Positions 54,784 to 63,852 of a stretch of DNA of 64,000 bases are shown in pieces (within the stretch, counting starts at the first letter, position 1; every line of letters starts with the position of its first letter). Source of the stretch: Armatimonadota bacterium (lineage in GTDB: Bacteria; Armatimonadota; Fimbriimonadia; Fimbriimonadales; Fimbriimonadaceae); the NCBI GenBank assembly GCA_016125185.1, contig WGMG01000001.1:310001-374000 (forward strand), in the 5' to 3' direction. A program made the translations under genes and the position numbers. Below the pieces are notes generated by a model that was given only the letters and a program-made list of their open reading frames with translations, had not been told where the DNA came from and made no database searches.

Positions 54784-55643
54784 AACCACTTCGATACGCT
54801 TCCATTCTCGGCTTCACTGTGGCTTTGGCTATGGCGGGCTTGGCCGTCTCCAAACAGCAAATTAACTTTCGGGACCGGAAGGTCAATCCGCGAGTCGAGT
54901 TGGTTGGAGATCATGGCTTCTTCGTTCCAGAGAAGTCTTTTGAACTCAAAGGAAACGTTATTCTCAAGCAGAACGAGCAGAAGCTGACCGTGACCTGCGC
55001 TAGCGCAGTCGGCGACATTGTGAAGGTGGATCAGAAGACGGACGTCGATAACGTGCATCTGACCGGCGGCGTTCGCGCCGAGCAGATCGGTAAGAAGGGC
55101 AAGACGATCGCGACCGGCAATAAGGCCGATTATGGAATTAAAGGCGCGCTTCGCTATTTGAATCTGACCGGCTCGGTTCGAGTCGATTTTGCCGGATCCG
55201 AAGAGGTCGAAGAGAAGCCGGGCCAAAAGAGCACGAAAACATCGAATACGGTCTTCACCGCATCGGCGGGAGAGCTGACCTTCCAGAAGGCGAAGGGGAG
55301 CGACGGAAACGAAACGTACGAAGTGCAGACCGCCGACGTGACCGGACCGATCCAGTTCGACGGGACCCAAGTCACCACCACGGGCGGCAAAATAACCCAC
55401 CAGAAGCTGTCGGTCAGCGCCAAGCGACTCACTTTCGAACGAAAGGACGGCGGAGCCGAAATCAAGCTGAGCGGCGACCTGGTGATCCACCAGGAAGACG
55501 ATGGCGAAGGACCCGAGATCACCGGCGCTCAAACCTTGGTCGCTACGCTCAACGAGAAGAACGAGATCGTGAAGCTGGTCTTTTCTTCCGAAGGCATCGG
55601 CAAGATCAAGACGGTGTACAAGGGCGGCAAGGGTGGCGAGTGA
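54780..55643 (+). CDS. LptA/OstA-like periplasmic protein
   Basis: 287 aa. Signal peptide MKPLRYASILGFTVALAMAGLAVS. The mature part is a beta-jellyroll-type repeat: FELKGNVILKQNEQKLTVTCASAVGD, VHLTGGVRAEQ, LNLTGSVRVDFAG and IKLSGDLVIHQEDD, typical of OstA/LptA proteins that shield lipid A across the periplasm. It is longer than E. coli LptA (185 aa), with about two repeats more. It overlaps both neighbours by four bases and precedes lptB, which fixes its role. Confidence 0.85.
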   Translation: MKPLRYASILGFTVALAMAGLAVSKQQINFRDRKVNPRVELVGDHGFFVPEKSFELKGNVILKQNEQKLTVTCASAVGDIVKVDQKTDVDNVHLTGGVRAEQIGKKGKTIATGNKADYGIKGALRYLNLTGSVRVDFAGSEEVEEKPGQKSTKTSNTVFTASAGELTFQKAKGSDGNETYEVQTADVTGPIQFDGTQVTTTGGKITHQKLSVSAKRLTFERKDGGAEIKLSGDLVIHQEDDGEGPEITGAQTLVATLNEKNEIVKLVFSSEGIGKIKTVYKGGKGGE

Positions 55644-56386
55644 AGATCACCGCCGAACACCTCGAAAAACGCTATAAAGGTCGGCAAGTCGTCCGCGGTG
55701 TTTCCTACACGGTCAACACCGGCGAGATCGTCGGTCTGCTGGGGCCGAACGGCGCGGGCAAAACCACGTCGTTCTATATGACGGTCGGCCTAGTGAAGCC
55801 GAACGCCGGCCAAGTGTTCCTCGATGACCAAGACATCACGAAGTGGCCGATGTACCGGCGAGCGCGGGCGGGGCTAGGATATCTGCCCCAAGAAACCTCT
55901 GTCTTCCGCAAGCTGTCGATCCGTGACAACATTCTGCTCGTGCTGGAGTTGGCCGGAAAATCCAAGAAGGAACAGCACGCCAAGGTCAAGGAACTGGCCG
56001 AGGAGCTTCACATCGCCGATAAGCTCGACGCCACCGCGGGTGTCCTATCCGGGGGTGAGCGGCGACGGGTGGAGATCGCCCGCGCGATGGCCACCGAACC
56101 GAAGTTCATCCTGCTCGATGAACCATTCACGGGCATCGACCCGGTGACCATCGAAGAAATTCAAGAAATCCTCTTCAAGCTGAAGGATCGCGGGATCGGC
56201 ATCCTCATCACCGACCACAACGTGGCGGCGACGCTTCGAATCACCGATCGCAACTACATTCTCATCGACGGCCAAATCGTGGCGGAGGGCACGAGCAAAG
56301 AGATTTCGGAAAACGACCACGTACGCAAGCGCTACCTGGGCCAGCAGTTCGGCACCGATCTATTCGAAGACAATGAAGAGAATTGA
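55640..56386 (+). CDS. lptB: Lipopolysaccharide export ATPase LptB
   Basis: 248 aa, GTG start overlapping the previous stop. Walker A GPNGAGKTTSFYM (about 36-48), Q-loop YLPQETSVFRKLSI, signature LSGGERRRVEIARA, Walker B FILLDEPFTGIDP and switch His in ITDHNV. The SVFRKLSIRDN and GERRRVEIAR motifs are specific to LptB. It powers extraction of lipopolysaccharide with LptF/G. It overlaps the following permease by 14 bases. Confidence 0.95.
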   Translation: MKITAEHLEKRYKGRQVVRGVSYTVNTGEIVGLLGPNGAGKTTSFYMTVGLVKPNAGQVFLDDQDITKWPMYRRARAGLGYLPQETSVFRKLSIRDNILLVLELAGKSKKEQHAKVKELAEELHIADKLDATAGVLSGGERRRVEIARAMATEPKFILLDEPFTGIDPVTIEEIQEILFKLKDRGIGILITDHNVAATLRITDRNYILIDGQIVAEGTSKEISENDHVRKRYLGQQFGTDLFEDNEEN

Positions 56387-57491
56387 CCGCCTGATTGTGG
56401 GCGAGCTTTTCGGCCCATGGCTTTTCGGAGTCGCGATGTTCACCTCGCTGTTGTTGGCGGCGACCTACCTTGGCCGCATCGCCGACTACGTGGTGCAGGG
56501 CCTGCCGCCGGCGAAGATTCTCGAAATCACGTTCTTGCTTCTGCCGCCGATCCTCGTCAAAACGTTCGCGATGGCGACTCTGCTGGGCGCGCTTTTGGCG
56601 TTCGGACGGCTCTCGGGTGACTCCGAAGTCGTAGCCCTGCGGGCGGGCGGCGCCAGCATCTACCGCATCATCTTCCCGGTCGCGTGCTTCTCGTTCGCGG
56701 TGGCGGTCCTGACGTTCATCCTGAACGACACGCTGGTGCCGAACTCGGCTAAGCAGGCGAAGACGATGACCGACTCGATCGGAAAGGAGATTAAGAACAA
56801 GAAGGCTCAACCAACTTTCCAGACGATCATCGAAAACGGCCAACTCAAGGCGATGATCATGGCTCGGGACTTCAATCTGGGCGATCAGACCCTCAGCGGG
56901 GTCACGATCAAGGCCCTGGATAAGGAAGGGCATCCAACCTTCTTCATGGAGGCCAGCAAGCTGAAGTATCAAGGCGACAGCGCGAAGGGATGGCGGATTG
57001 AAAATGGGGCAACCCTGTTCAGCGCCGACGGCCGCGACTATAGCCAGATCACGGGCGAAATCTGGCCCGGCGAGGTGCCCAAGATCAACAAGGACCCGCA
57101 GGAGATGAGCGTCCACCTGAGCACCGATCCCGACTATTACACAACCGGCGAACTGCGCGAAGCGCTGTCGAAATCGAACCTCGATAAGTCGATTACGACC
57201 GAGCAGTACCGCAACATGGAGTACTGGCTTTGGAACAAGTACGCGGTTCCGATGGCGGCCTTCGTGTTTGGGGTGCTGGGCGCGGCGTTGGGAATTCGAT
57301 CCCATCGCGCAGGAACCGCAACCGGATTCGCCTTAGCCGTGGCAATAATGTTTGCATACATGACGCTCGCCAACTTCATGAATGTTTGGGCGATGGGAGG
57401 AGTCATTCCCCCATATGTGGCGTCGCTGACGCCGATCGCGCTTGGGCTGATCGCGTCCTTCATCATCATGTGGAGGAGGAACACCGGCTAG
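56373..57491 (+). CDS. LptF/LptG-family permease (YjgP/YjgQ)
   Basis: 372 aa. MKRIDRLIVGELFGPWLFGVAMFTSLLLAATYL, then VLRAGGASIYRI-like coupling region (EVVALRAGGASIYRIIFPVAC) and a large periplasmic jellyroll between the third and fourth membrane segments, with three membrane segments at the C-terminus. It is the membrane half of the lipopolysaccharide extractor. Only one copy is in the cluster, so either it works as a homodimer or its partner is elsewhere. Confidence 0.9.
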   Translation: MKRIDRLIVGELFGPWLFGVAMFTSLLLAATYLGRIADYVVQGLPPAKILEITFLLLPPILVKTFAMATLLGALLAFGRLSGDSEVVALRAGGASIYRIIFPVACFSFAVAVLTFILNDTLVPNSAKQAKTMTDSIGKEIKNKKAQPTFQTIIENGQLKAMIMARDFNLGDQTLSGVTIKALDKEGHPTFFMEASKLKYQGDSAKGWRIENGATLFSADGRDYSQITGEIWPGEVPKINKDPQEMSVHLSTDPDYYTTGELREALSKSNLDKSITTEQYRNMEYWLWNKYAVPMAAFVFGVLGAALGIRSHRAGTATGFALAVAIMFAYMTLANFMNVWAMGGVIPPYVASLTPIALGLIASFIIMWRRNTG

Positions 57492-57492
57492 G

Positions 57493-59037
57493 ATGGATCC
57501 TCAATCCGTTTTCTTTGTTCTGCTGATGTCCGCCGTGGGCGGCATCTGCGCCTATGTGGCCGACATCCTCGGCTACAAGATCGGCAAGAAACGGATTTCG
57601 TTCAAGCGTATTCGACCAAAGTACATCGCCCGCATCAGTGTCGTGGTCGCGGGAATGTTGATTCCGCTCGTCACCATCGCGCTGATCTATGCCGTGAGCG
57701 CCGACTTTCGCACTTGGCTGACCAAGGGGCAGCAGTTCGTACGCGAACTGCAAGAGAAGTCGGAACAACTGAACGGCCTGAACGACACGCTGGTCAAGAA
57801 GGAAACGCAAAACGCCGAACTGACCAACAAGAATCACCTCTACGACGCGGACCTCAAGAAGAAGCAGGACCAGGTTAAAGAGCAAGAGAAAAAGATTCAG
57901 GAACAGAAAGACAAACTGGCCTCGCTGGAGGCAAGCAGTCGGCAGCTTCGCGACCAGTTCGAATCGGCCAAGACTCGCCTGTCGGAGGCCAAAGGTCAGC
58001 TAGAGGCAAAGCAAAAGCAACTCCAGGCTGTGACCGACAATTATGCGTCCGCGAAATCCAAGTACGACATTGCGAAGCAGTCCTACGACGAGATTTCTAA
58101 GCGGAACCTCGAATTGACCAGTCAGAACTCGAAGCTGACCAACGATAATGCCGACCTTGCGACCAAGGCGAAGCAGCTTCAGACGACCTTGACTGACCTG
58201 CAGGCCCAAATGGGTGGGCTGAACAAGGAAATCGAGTCGCTGAAGAAGGACAAGGAGGACGCTCAGCAAGAAGCCGCCACGGCTCAGACCGACGTTGCCA
58301 GGTATAGCAAGGACCTCGAAAACCTGAGAACGCGCATCGAATCTGCCCGGGCCCTGCTCACCAAGTCGCTCGAGGTCGTACGCCAAACCACGATCAACTT
58401 CCTGAACGGCGAGGAGATCGCCCGAATGCCGATCGATCACGAGATTTCGACCCGCGAAGCAACCAACGCCTTTCGGAGCTTAATGCGGACGGCGCGGTCA
58501 GTGGCGACCGAGCGTGGCTCGACCACCGATATCACCTACCCGTTCTACAGTCAGGCGGGCTTTGAAATCCCCGACAAGACCGGCCAGAACTATCTGAATG
58601 CCGACCAAGTCGAGAAGTATTGGGTCGACCGATTCGTCCGCGTCCCTGATAATCAGGTCGCCGTGCTGACCGCCAGTGGAAACCGGTTCGTGGGAGAGCC
58701 GCTTTCCCTCCAAATGCAGTTGTATCCGAACCCGATCGTATTCCGAAAGGGTGAAATCATTTCCGACTACCGGCTGGATGCGCGGAACAGCGATTCCGAC
58801 ATCCGAAGTTCGATCCGCGAATTCCTGCGGACATTCGTCAACACGCGGGCCCGGTCGCGGAAGATGATTCCCGTCGTCTCTCGCGATGGCGAATCCTTCG
58901 GTCAGTTCTCTGAGGATCAGTTCTTCGAAGCCTTTGCCCGAGCCAAGACCATCCACCGACTCGTGCGCATCGTCGCCGTCGCCCACGATGACATTCGCGC
59001 GGGCGATCCGCTCGCGATCGACCTGGAGTTCCGATGA
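57493..59037 (+). CDS. DUF3084 membrane-anchored coiled-coil protein
   Basis: 514 aa. Two membrane segments (about 5-25 and 48-72) flank a basic loop (GYKIGKKRISFKRIRPKY). A long coiled coil follows, about 80-290 (heptads rich in Lys, Gln, Glu). A C-terminal globular region begins VVRQTTINFLNGEEIARM and ends DDIRAGDPLAIDLEFR. This layout matches DUF3084, known mostly from Cyanobacteria, function unknown. It follows the permease by one base and overlaps the nuclease-like gene by four, so it may work in the envelope. Confidence 0.85.
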   Translation: MDPQSVFFVLLMSAVGGICAYVADILGYKIGKKRISFKRIRPKYIARISVVVAGMLIPLVTIALIYAVSADFRTWLTKGQQFVRELQEKSEQLNGLNDTLVKKETQNAELTNKNHLYDADLKKKQDQVKEQEKKIQEQKDKLASLEASSRQLRDQFESAKTRLSEAKGQLEAKQKQLQAVTDNYASAKSKYDIAKQSYDEISKRNLELTSQNSKLTNDNADLATKAKQLQTTLTDLQAQMGGLNKEIESLKKDKEDAQQEAATAQTDVARYSKDLENLRTRIESARALLTKSLEVVRQTTINFLNGEEIARMPIDHEISTREATNAFRSLMRTARSVATERGSTTDITYPFYSQAGFEIPDKTGQNYLNADQVEKYWVDRFVRVPDNQVAVLTASGNRFVGEPLSLQMQLYPNPIVFRKGEIISDYRLDARNSDSDIRSSIREFLRTFVNTRARSRKMIPVVSRDGESFGQFSEDQFFEAFARAKTIHRLVRIVAVAHDDIRAGDPLAIDLEFR

Positions 59038-59450
59038 CGAAAAAGACCGTCCTCTCTGTGGACCCTGGCACCGAAAAGTGCGGTATGGCCTTGGTCCAAC
59101 GCGACGAAAACGGCAATATCAAACTGCTTTGGCACGATGTGGTCCCAGCTGATGCCGTCATTGTGAAGCTCCATGAGGCCTATATTGTCGAGGAATTTCA
59201 CCTCGTCATTCTCGGGGATTCTACGGGATCGAAGCAGGTGAAGACCGCTCTACGGCGGCACTTGCCGAGCATGGGTTTGTTGGTCGTGGACGAGACAGAA
59301 ACCACGATTCAGGCTCGCGAAAGGTACTGGGAGCATAACCAACGCAAGGGTTGGCGAAAGATTTGGCCGGCCACCCTCCAGGTTCCGCCGGAGCCTTACG
59401 ACGACTACGCGGCGATGGTGCTGGCCGAGCGTGTATTGACCGAAGCTTAA
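59034..59450 (+). CDS. RNase H-fold nuclease-like protein (YqgF/RuvC superfamily)
   Basis: 138 aa. The first strand TKKTVLSVDPGTEKCGMALV carries the DxG motif of the YqgF/RuvC fold; the second acidic strand is HLVILGDSTGS and the last is PYDDYAAMVLAERV, supplying Asp residues. TETTIQARERYWEHN matches the YqgF-type helix. YqgF proteins process pre-16S rRNA; this one is divergent and may act elsewhere. It overlaps DUF3084 by four bases, an association also seen in Cyanobacteria. Confidence 0.75.
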   Translation: MTKKTVLSVDPGTEKCGMALVQRDENGNIKLLWHDVVPADAVIVKLHEAYIVEEFHLVILGDSTGSKQVKTALRRHLPSMGLLVVDETETTIQARERYWEHNQRKGWRKIWPATLQVPPEPYDDYAAMVLAERVLTEA

Positions 59451-59480
59451 CTTTCCGAAAGGTCTATCTAGCCTAAACGG

Positions 59481-59491
59481 TAAACTATAAG
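59481..59491 (+). promoter_or_regulatory. Overlapping -10-like boxes TAAACT/TATAAG for typA
   Basis: TAAACT (59481-59486) and TATAAG (59486-59491) share a T; the second ends six bases before the ATG at 59498. Confidence 0.45.
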
Positions 59492-59497
59492 CGATAT

Positions 59498-61330
59498 ATG
59501 TCCCCCAAGATTCGGAATATCGGCATCATTGCGCACGTCGATCACGGAAAAACCACACTCGTCGATGCAATCTTTAAGCAGGCGGGTCTCTTCCGTGAGA
59601 ATCAGCACATGGCCGACCGAGTCATGGATAGCAACGATCTCGAGCGCGAAAAAGGCATCACCATCCTCTCGAAGGTTGCTTCGGTCAACTACCTCGGCAC
59701 GAAGATCAACATCGTTGATACGCCAGGCCACGCCGACTTTGGCGGCGAAGTGGAGCGCGTACTCAGCATGGTCGATGGTGTTCTCCTCGTCGTTGACGCC
59801 AACGAAGGACCGATGCCGCAAACGCGCTTCGTCCTCAAGAAAGCTTTCCAAAACGGCCTGAAGCCGATTGTGTTCGTTAACAAGATCGACCGCGAGAACT
59901 CGCGTCCGGCTTATGCCTACGACAAGACGCTCGACCTGTTCATCGACTTAGGTGCCGAGGAAGACGATCTGTTCTTCCCGGTCCTGTACGGATCGGGCGC
60001 GGGCGGCTATGCCCGCACCAAGCCGGAAGATGACAACACGGACATGCGGCTTCTGTTCGAAGCCATCGTGGCCAACGTTCCTGAGCCGCGCGTCGAGCAG
60101 GAAGGCCCATTCCGACTTCAGGTCAACAACCTCGACTACAGCGAATACCTGGGCCGAATGTTCGGTGGAAAGGTCTTGCGCGGGAGCGTGAAGATCGGCG
60201 ACCGCGTCGAGATGCTTCGCGAGGAGAGCACCAAGAAGACGGGATTCAACGTCACCAAGCTCTGGACCTACGAAGGGCTCCAGCTTAAGGAAGTCGAATC
60301 GATTTCTGCGGGTGAAATCGCCATGCTGGCCGGACTCGACAACGTCCTCATCTCGGACACCATCGCCCTCGTCGATACCAGCGAGGCTCTGCCTGCGATC
60401 AAGGTCGAGCCGAGCACCCTGTCGATGAACTTTTACGCCAACAACTCGCCTCTGTCGGGCAAGGATGGCGGCAAGTTCCTGACGATCCACAAGATTCGTG
60501 AGCGGGTGGAGAAAGAGGAGGCCGTTTCGGTCTCCATCAAGATCGACCCGAGCACGGCGGCCGATACGGTGAAGGTCAAGGCGCGAGGCGAGCTCCAGCT
60601 TGCGATCCTCATCGAGACGATGCGCCGCGAGGGCTACGAAATGCAGATTTCGCGACCGCAGGTCATTTTACAACGCGATGAGAACAACCAGGTCCAGGAA
60701 CCCAACGAACTGGCGGTGCTGGAAGTGCCGGAAGACGGCGTGGGCGCCGTCATGGAAGAGCTTAGCCGACGAAAGGGCGATCTGCTAAACATGAAGACCA
60801 ACGATAACGGCTCGACGACGTTGGAATACTCGATTCCGACCCGAGGTCTCATCGGCTTCCGATCGACCTTCCTCACGCTCACGCGCGGACTCGGTCTTAT
60901 CGGCTCGCTGTACGACGGATACAAGCCGTACAAGGGCGAAATCGCCTTCCGAACCCAGGGCTCGCTCATCTCGAAGGATCCAGGCAAGCTGACCAGATAC
61001 GCCTACGAAGACGTGATGGAGCGGGGCACGCTGTTCTACCCGGTGGGAACCGACGTGTACGGTGGCATGATCGTCGGCGCTTGTAGCCGCGACGAAGACA
61101 TGATCGTCAACGCGACCAAAGAGAAAGCGGCCAACAACATTCGCTCGGCAACGTCTGAGCAGACGACGGCCCTCGATCCTCACCGCGAATTCTCGCTGGA
61201 GCAGGCGCTATCCTGGCTACGGGACGACGAACTTCTGGAAGTCACGCCCAAGCAGTTGCGATTCCGCAAGAAGATTCTCGACCATAGCGAGCGCCGCGTG
61301 GCCGAGCGACGAAGCGAAGTCGTCGTCTAA
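59498..61330 (+). CDS. typA: GTPase TypA/BipA
   Basis: 610 aa. G-domain motifs: [12 protein letters not shown] (G1), [10 protein letters not shown] (G2), [12 protein letters not shown] (G3), VNKIDR (G4). Then domain II, an EF-G-like domain III, and the C-terminal BipA-specific domain ([29 protein letters not shown]). It is a ribosome-associated translational GTPase linked to stress and large-subunit assembly. It has its own -10-like boxes and a strong terminator. Confidence 0.96.
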   Translation: MSPKIRNIGIIAHVDHGKTTLVDAIFKQAGLFRENQHMADRVMDSNDLEREKGITILSKVASVNYLGTKINIVDTPGHADFGGEVERVLSMVDGVLLVVDANEGPMPQTRFVLKKAFQNGLKPIVFVNKIDRENSRPAYAYDKTLDLFIDLGAEEDDLFFPVLYGSGAGGYARTKPEDDNTDMRLLFEAIVANVPEPRVEQEGPFRLQVNNLDYSEYLGRMFGGKVLRGSVKIGDRVEMLREESTKKTGFNVTKLWTYEGLQLKEVESISAGEIAMLAGLDNVLISDTIALVDTSEALPAIKVEPSTLSMNFYANNSPLSGKDGGKFLTIHKIRERVEKEEAVSVSIKIDPSTAADTVKVKARGELQLAILIETMRREGYEMQISRPQVILQRDENNQVQEPNELAVLEVPEDGVGAVMEELSRRKGDLLNMKTNDNGSTTLEYSIPTRGLIGFRSTFLTLTRGLGLIGSLYDGYKPYKGEIAFRTQGSLISKDPGKLTRYAYEDVMERGTLFYPVGTDVYGGMIVGACSRDEDMIVNATKEKAANNIRSATSEQTTALDPHREFSLEQALSWLRDDELLEVTPKQLRFRKKILDHSERRVAERRSEVVV

Positions 61331-61363
61331 AAAAAGCCCCGGAGCGTTGCGCCGGGGCTTTTT
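61331..61363 (+). terminator. Bidirectional intrinsic terminator after typA
   Basis: AAAAAAGCCCCGG / CCGGGGCTTTTTT with a seven-base loop, starting at the typA stop. It also lies 22 bases past the convergent PEP-CTERM gene stop and can serve both. Confidence 0.93.
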
Positions 61364-61384
61364 TGTGTTTGAAGGTTGGATTTC

Positions 61385-61975
61385 TTACTTGCGTCGTCGT
61401 CGGGCAAGAGCGAGAACGCCAAGGCCGAGAGCCGCGATGGATGCGGGCTCCGGAACCGGGTCGTCGGCGTGAATCTTGTAGGTGACGATACCGGAATCGT
61501 AGGTATTGTCGATTGCATTCGGTGCATCGTCAAAGACTTCCCAAAGGTGGAAATAGACGGTGTCATCGCCTAAAGCATGGACGGGACCTGCGGAAATGAA
61601 TCCGCCCGACGAAAGAGGTCCATCCGAACCGCTTGCATCTAGCGAAGATGGAGCTACGTCGATGTATTCGCTGGCGTCCGTGTTTTCCAATGAGAAAACC
61701 GAGTCCGAGCACCAACTGCCCGGGGCAACCGTGTGGAGTACGACATTATCCCACGAAACATCGGTGACTACGTAGTTGCTGTAGTCGTGCGCAAAGTAGG
61801 AGTCCAAATTGATGAAGACGGCGTAATTGTCCGGATCGTAGACGTTTGGGTTGTTCGGATCGTAAAGCCCATCCACGCTGTTCAGCCCAGTAAGGTCAAA
61901 GGAGATCGTGAGGTCCGTAGCGTGCGCCCCCGCTGCTAGGACGCCGAGCGCCCCAATCAAGAGTAGTTTTTTCAT
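61385..61975 (-). CDS. PEP-CTERM exosortase-substrate protein
   Basis: 196 aa from the ATG at 61975 (MKKLLLIGALGVLAAGAHA, signal peptide). The end is a textbook PEP-CTERM sorting signal: PVPEPASIAALGLGVLALARRRRK, with VPEP, a membrane segment and a basic tail. The mature part is acidic, Asp/Ser/Tyr-rich, without recognised domain (NVYDPDNYAVFINLDSY). Exosortase would process it for surface or matrix display. No exosortase is in the window. Confidence 0.9.
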   Translation of the reverse strand: MKKLLLIGALGVLAAGAHATDLTISFDLTGLNSVDGLYDPNNPNVYDPDNYAVFINLDSYFAHDYSNYVVTDVSWDNVVLHTVAPGSWCSDSVFSLENTDASEYIDVAPSSLDASGSDGPLSSGGFISAGPVHALGDDTVYFHLWEVFDDAPNAIDNTYDSGIVTYKIHADDPVPEPASIAALGLGVLALARRRRK

Positions 61976-62217
61976 AGATTGCCCAAGTGCGAGCAGACAC
62001 AATCTCTGCCCGACCCCTACATCCTATCACTGATCTGCTAATTTGAAAACCTCTTCAAAAGGTTTAGCAAAGATTATCAAGCATATTTACTGGGAAAACT
62101 AGGTAACTCTACCGAGCGACGATCGGCTCTTCTACCCACCAGTGCCGAATTCATCCTTACAAGCGCAGGGCTAAGTATAAGTTCCTTTTGAATTAACCTT
62201 AAACGATTCGCGGCTAA

Positions 62218-62898
62218 TCAAACTAAGACTTTGGGCTGGATCGGAGTCTCCTCACCAACCTCGACTCGATAGGCCATTGCGGAGGGTCTCGACGACACGA
62301 ATTGATAAAGATTTTCGTCGATGTAATGCGCTGCGACTCCATCGTCACAGGCAAATCCAGGGCCCATTTCCCCCTCATCTAGCATCCGTTTGAGCGATGG
62401 TCGTCGATCCGATTCCCCGTCATAGTGAGGGCAAAAACTTCCGTTCAGCCAGCCTAGTCCTTTCCAGGGTGCGAGAGGACCCATCGAGTCCGTACTGAAC
62501 TCCTCGAACCAGCAGTTGGCTCCGGCGCTGATGCCTGCCAACACCGTACCGTTCTCGTACGCCTTTCGGATGGCCGAATCTAGTCCCCAGTCTTTCCAGA
62601 GCAGGAGCAGATTTCGGGTGTTGCCTCCACCGACGTAGATCACGTCCTGGGCCATCATGAAGTCGTCGAAGTCCAGCCGATGCGGCCAAAATAAGCTCAG
62701 GTGCGATGCTTCGCATCCAAGGCCTTCAAACGCCTCATAGAACCGGCGTGTGTAGTCTTCGCTATCGGCGCTGGCGGTCGGAATGAAGCAGACCTTCGGC
62801 TTGTCGGCTTCCACCAGCGACAGCACGTATCGATCCAAGGCCAGATTGTCCGGCTCCATGCTAAATCCGCCTCCACCCATCGCTACGATATGCCGCAT
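62218..62898 (-). CDS. Peptidase E (S51 family, aspartyl dipeptidase)
   Basis: 226 aa from the ATG at 62898 (MRHIVAMGGGGFS). PKVCFIPTASADS, the VGGGNTRNLLLLWKDWGLD helix and the nucleophile Ser in GISAGANCWFEEF match S51 peptidases, which cut N-terminal Asp dipeptides; cyanophycinases share the fold, but the length fits PepE. The conserved His follows in CPHYDGESDRRP. A CAAAAT lies eight bases before the ATG. It is divergent from the next gene, 54 bases away. Upstream of the PEP-CTERM gene, 61976-62217 shows no gene. Confidence 0.9.
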   Translation of the reverse strand: MRHIVAMGGGGFSMEPDNLALDRYVLSLVEADKPKVCFIPTASADSEDYTRRFYEAFEGLGCEASHLSLFWPHRLDFDDFMMAQDVIYVGGGNTRNLLLLWKDWGLDSAIRKAYENGTVLAGISAGANCWFEEFSTDSMGPLAPWKGLGWLNGSFCPHYDGESDRRPSLKRMLDEGEMGPGFACDDGVAAHYIDENLYQFVSSRPSAMAYRVEVGEETPIQPKVLV

Positions 62899-62938
62899 AT
62901 CCGTCCATTTTGCCTGAACCTGCCGCCGCTTTCCACCG

Positions 62939-62944
62939 TATCCT
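62939..62944 (+). promoter_or_regulatory. -10-like box TATCCT
   Basis: Ends eight bases before the ATG at 62953 and supports that start. Confidence 0.4.
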
Positions 62945-62952
62945 GTAGTGAA

Positions 62953-63819
62953 ATGAGCGCGCGGTACACGCCGAAAGAAATCCATCCGTCGATTTTCGAG
63001 CAGGTGCTTTCGGTCACCGGCGGGTACATGAGCGGCAACGTAACAGACTCGAAAGTCACGGCCGCCGGCAACAAGCACACCCAGGTTTGGATGGCCGAAT
63101 ACTGGAAGGGCATTTTGCTGTGGCTCGTCCTGATCATCCCCGTCATTGCCATGCTTCCGTGGCTGAAGGAGCATGTGGGCAAACCGGCTGTGCTGGCCGC
63201 CTTTTTCAGTGGAATCATCGCTTGGCTAAGCCTCGGCTATTGGGGCCTCCAGAAGAATCGTGGCCTGCTCACCTGGGAGGAAATCGAAGCGGTTCGATCT
63301 GCCTTGGATCTGAACGAGAATCAGACCCTCTATCTCGACTGCCTGCGGTACATCGAAGAGTGTTCGATCCTCGACAATGAGCAGAAGAAAACGTGGCGCG
63401 CCGCTCTGTACCAAGCGCTGGATCAGGCCGTGACGCTCGAAAAGCTTTCCAGCGAAATGACGCACTCCGCAGGAGGCAAGGATCACGCCGAGTCGCTCGC
63501 CGAAATCGAGCGACTGGAAGCATTAGCAGATCGAAGCTCTGACCCGGTCGCCCAGAAAGCATATACCGAAAGCGCCAATTTGGCCAGGGATCGAATGGCG
63601 AAGTGGGATGGTGTGGCCGTCCAAGCCGAGCGGACCGAGGCGCATCTGGAATTGACTCGCCAAACTCTGCTCAAGACCCGCGACACGCTGAAGAGCCTCA
63701 GCCTGGAACAGCAACGCACGGTCTACGTCGACCTCGAACCGCTACGCGCCAACCTTGGGCGAATTCAGTCGGATGCCTTCGAAATTCAGCGGGCGATTGA
63801 AGAACTCAGGGAAATCTGA
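62953..63819 (+). CDS. Membrane protein with C-terminal coiled coil, unknown function
   Basis: 288 aa from the ATG at 62953; the longer frame to 62701 runs antisense through peptidase E and is unlikely. Two membrane segments (about 52-72 and 79-98), then a cytoplasmic helical region with coiled-coil stretches (about 150-285, ELTRQTLLKTRDTLKSLSLEQQ). The region ENQTLYLDCLRYIEECSIL may bind or dimerise. No family recognised. Confidence 0.7.
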   Translation: MSARYTPKEIHPSIFEQVLSVTGGYMSGNVTDSKVTAAGNKHTQVWMAEYWKGILLWLVLIIPVIAMLPWLKEHVGKPAVLAAFFSGIIAWLSLGYWGLQKNRGLLTWEEIEAVRSALDLNENQTLYLDCLRYIEECSILDNEQKKTWRAALYQALDQAVTLEKLSSEMTHSAGGKDHAESLAEIERLEALADRSSDPVAQKAYTESANLARDRMAKWDGVAVQAERTEAHLELTRQTLLKTRDTLKSLSLEQQRTVYVDLEPLRANLGRIQSDAFEIQRAIEELREI

Positions 63820-63852
63820 GCCGAGCGCATGAGACCTTGCTCGCTTCACCCG

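Noticed and set aside
62701-62952. N-terminal extension of the coiled-coil membrane protein
   Set aside because: It lies antisense to peptidase E; the TATCCT box and clean start support 62953.
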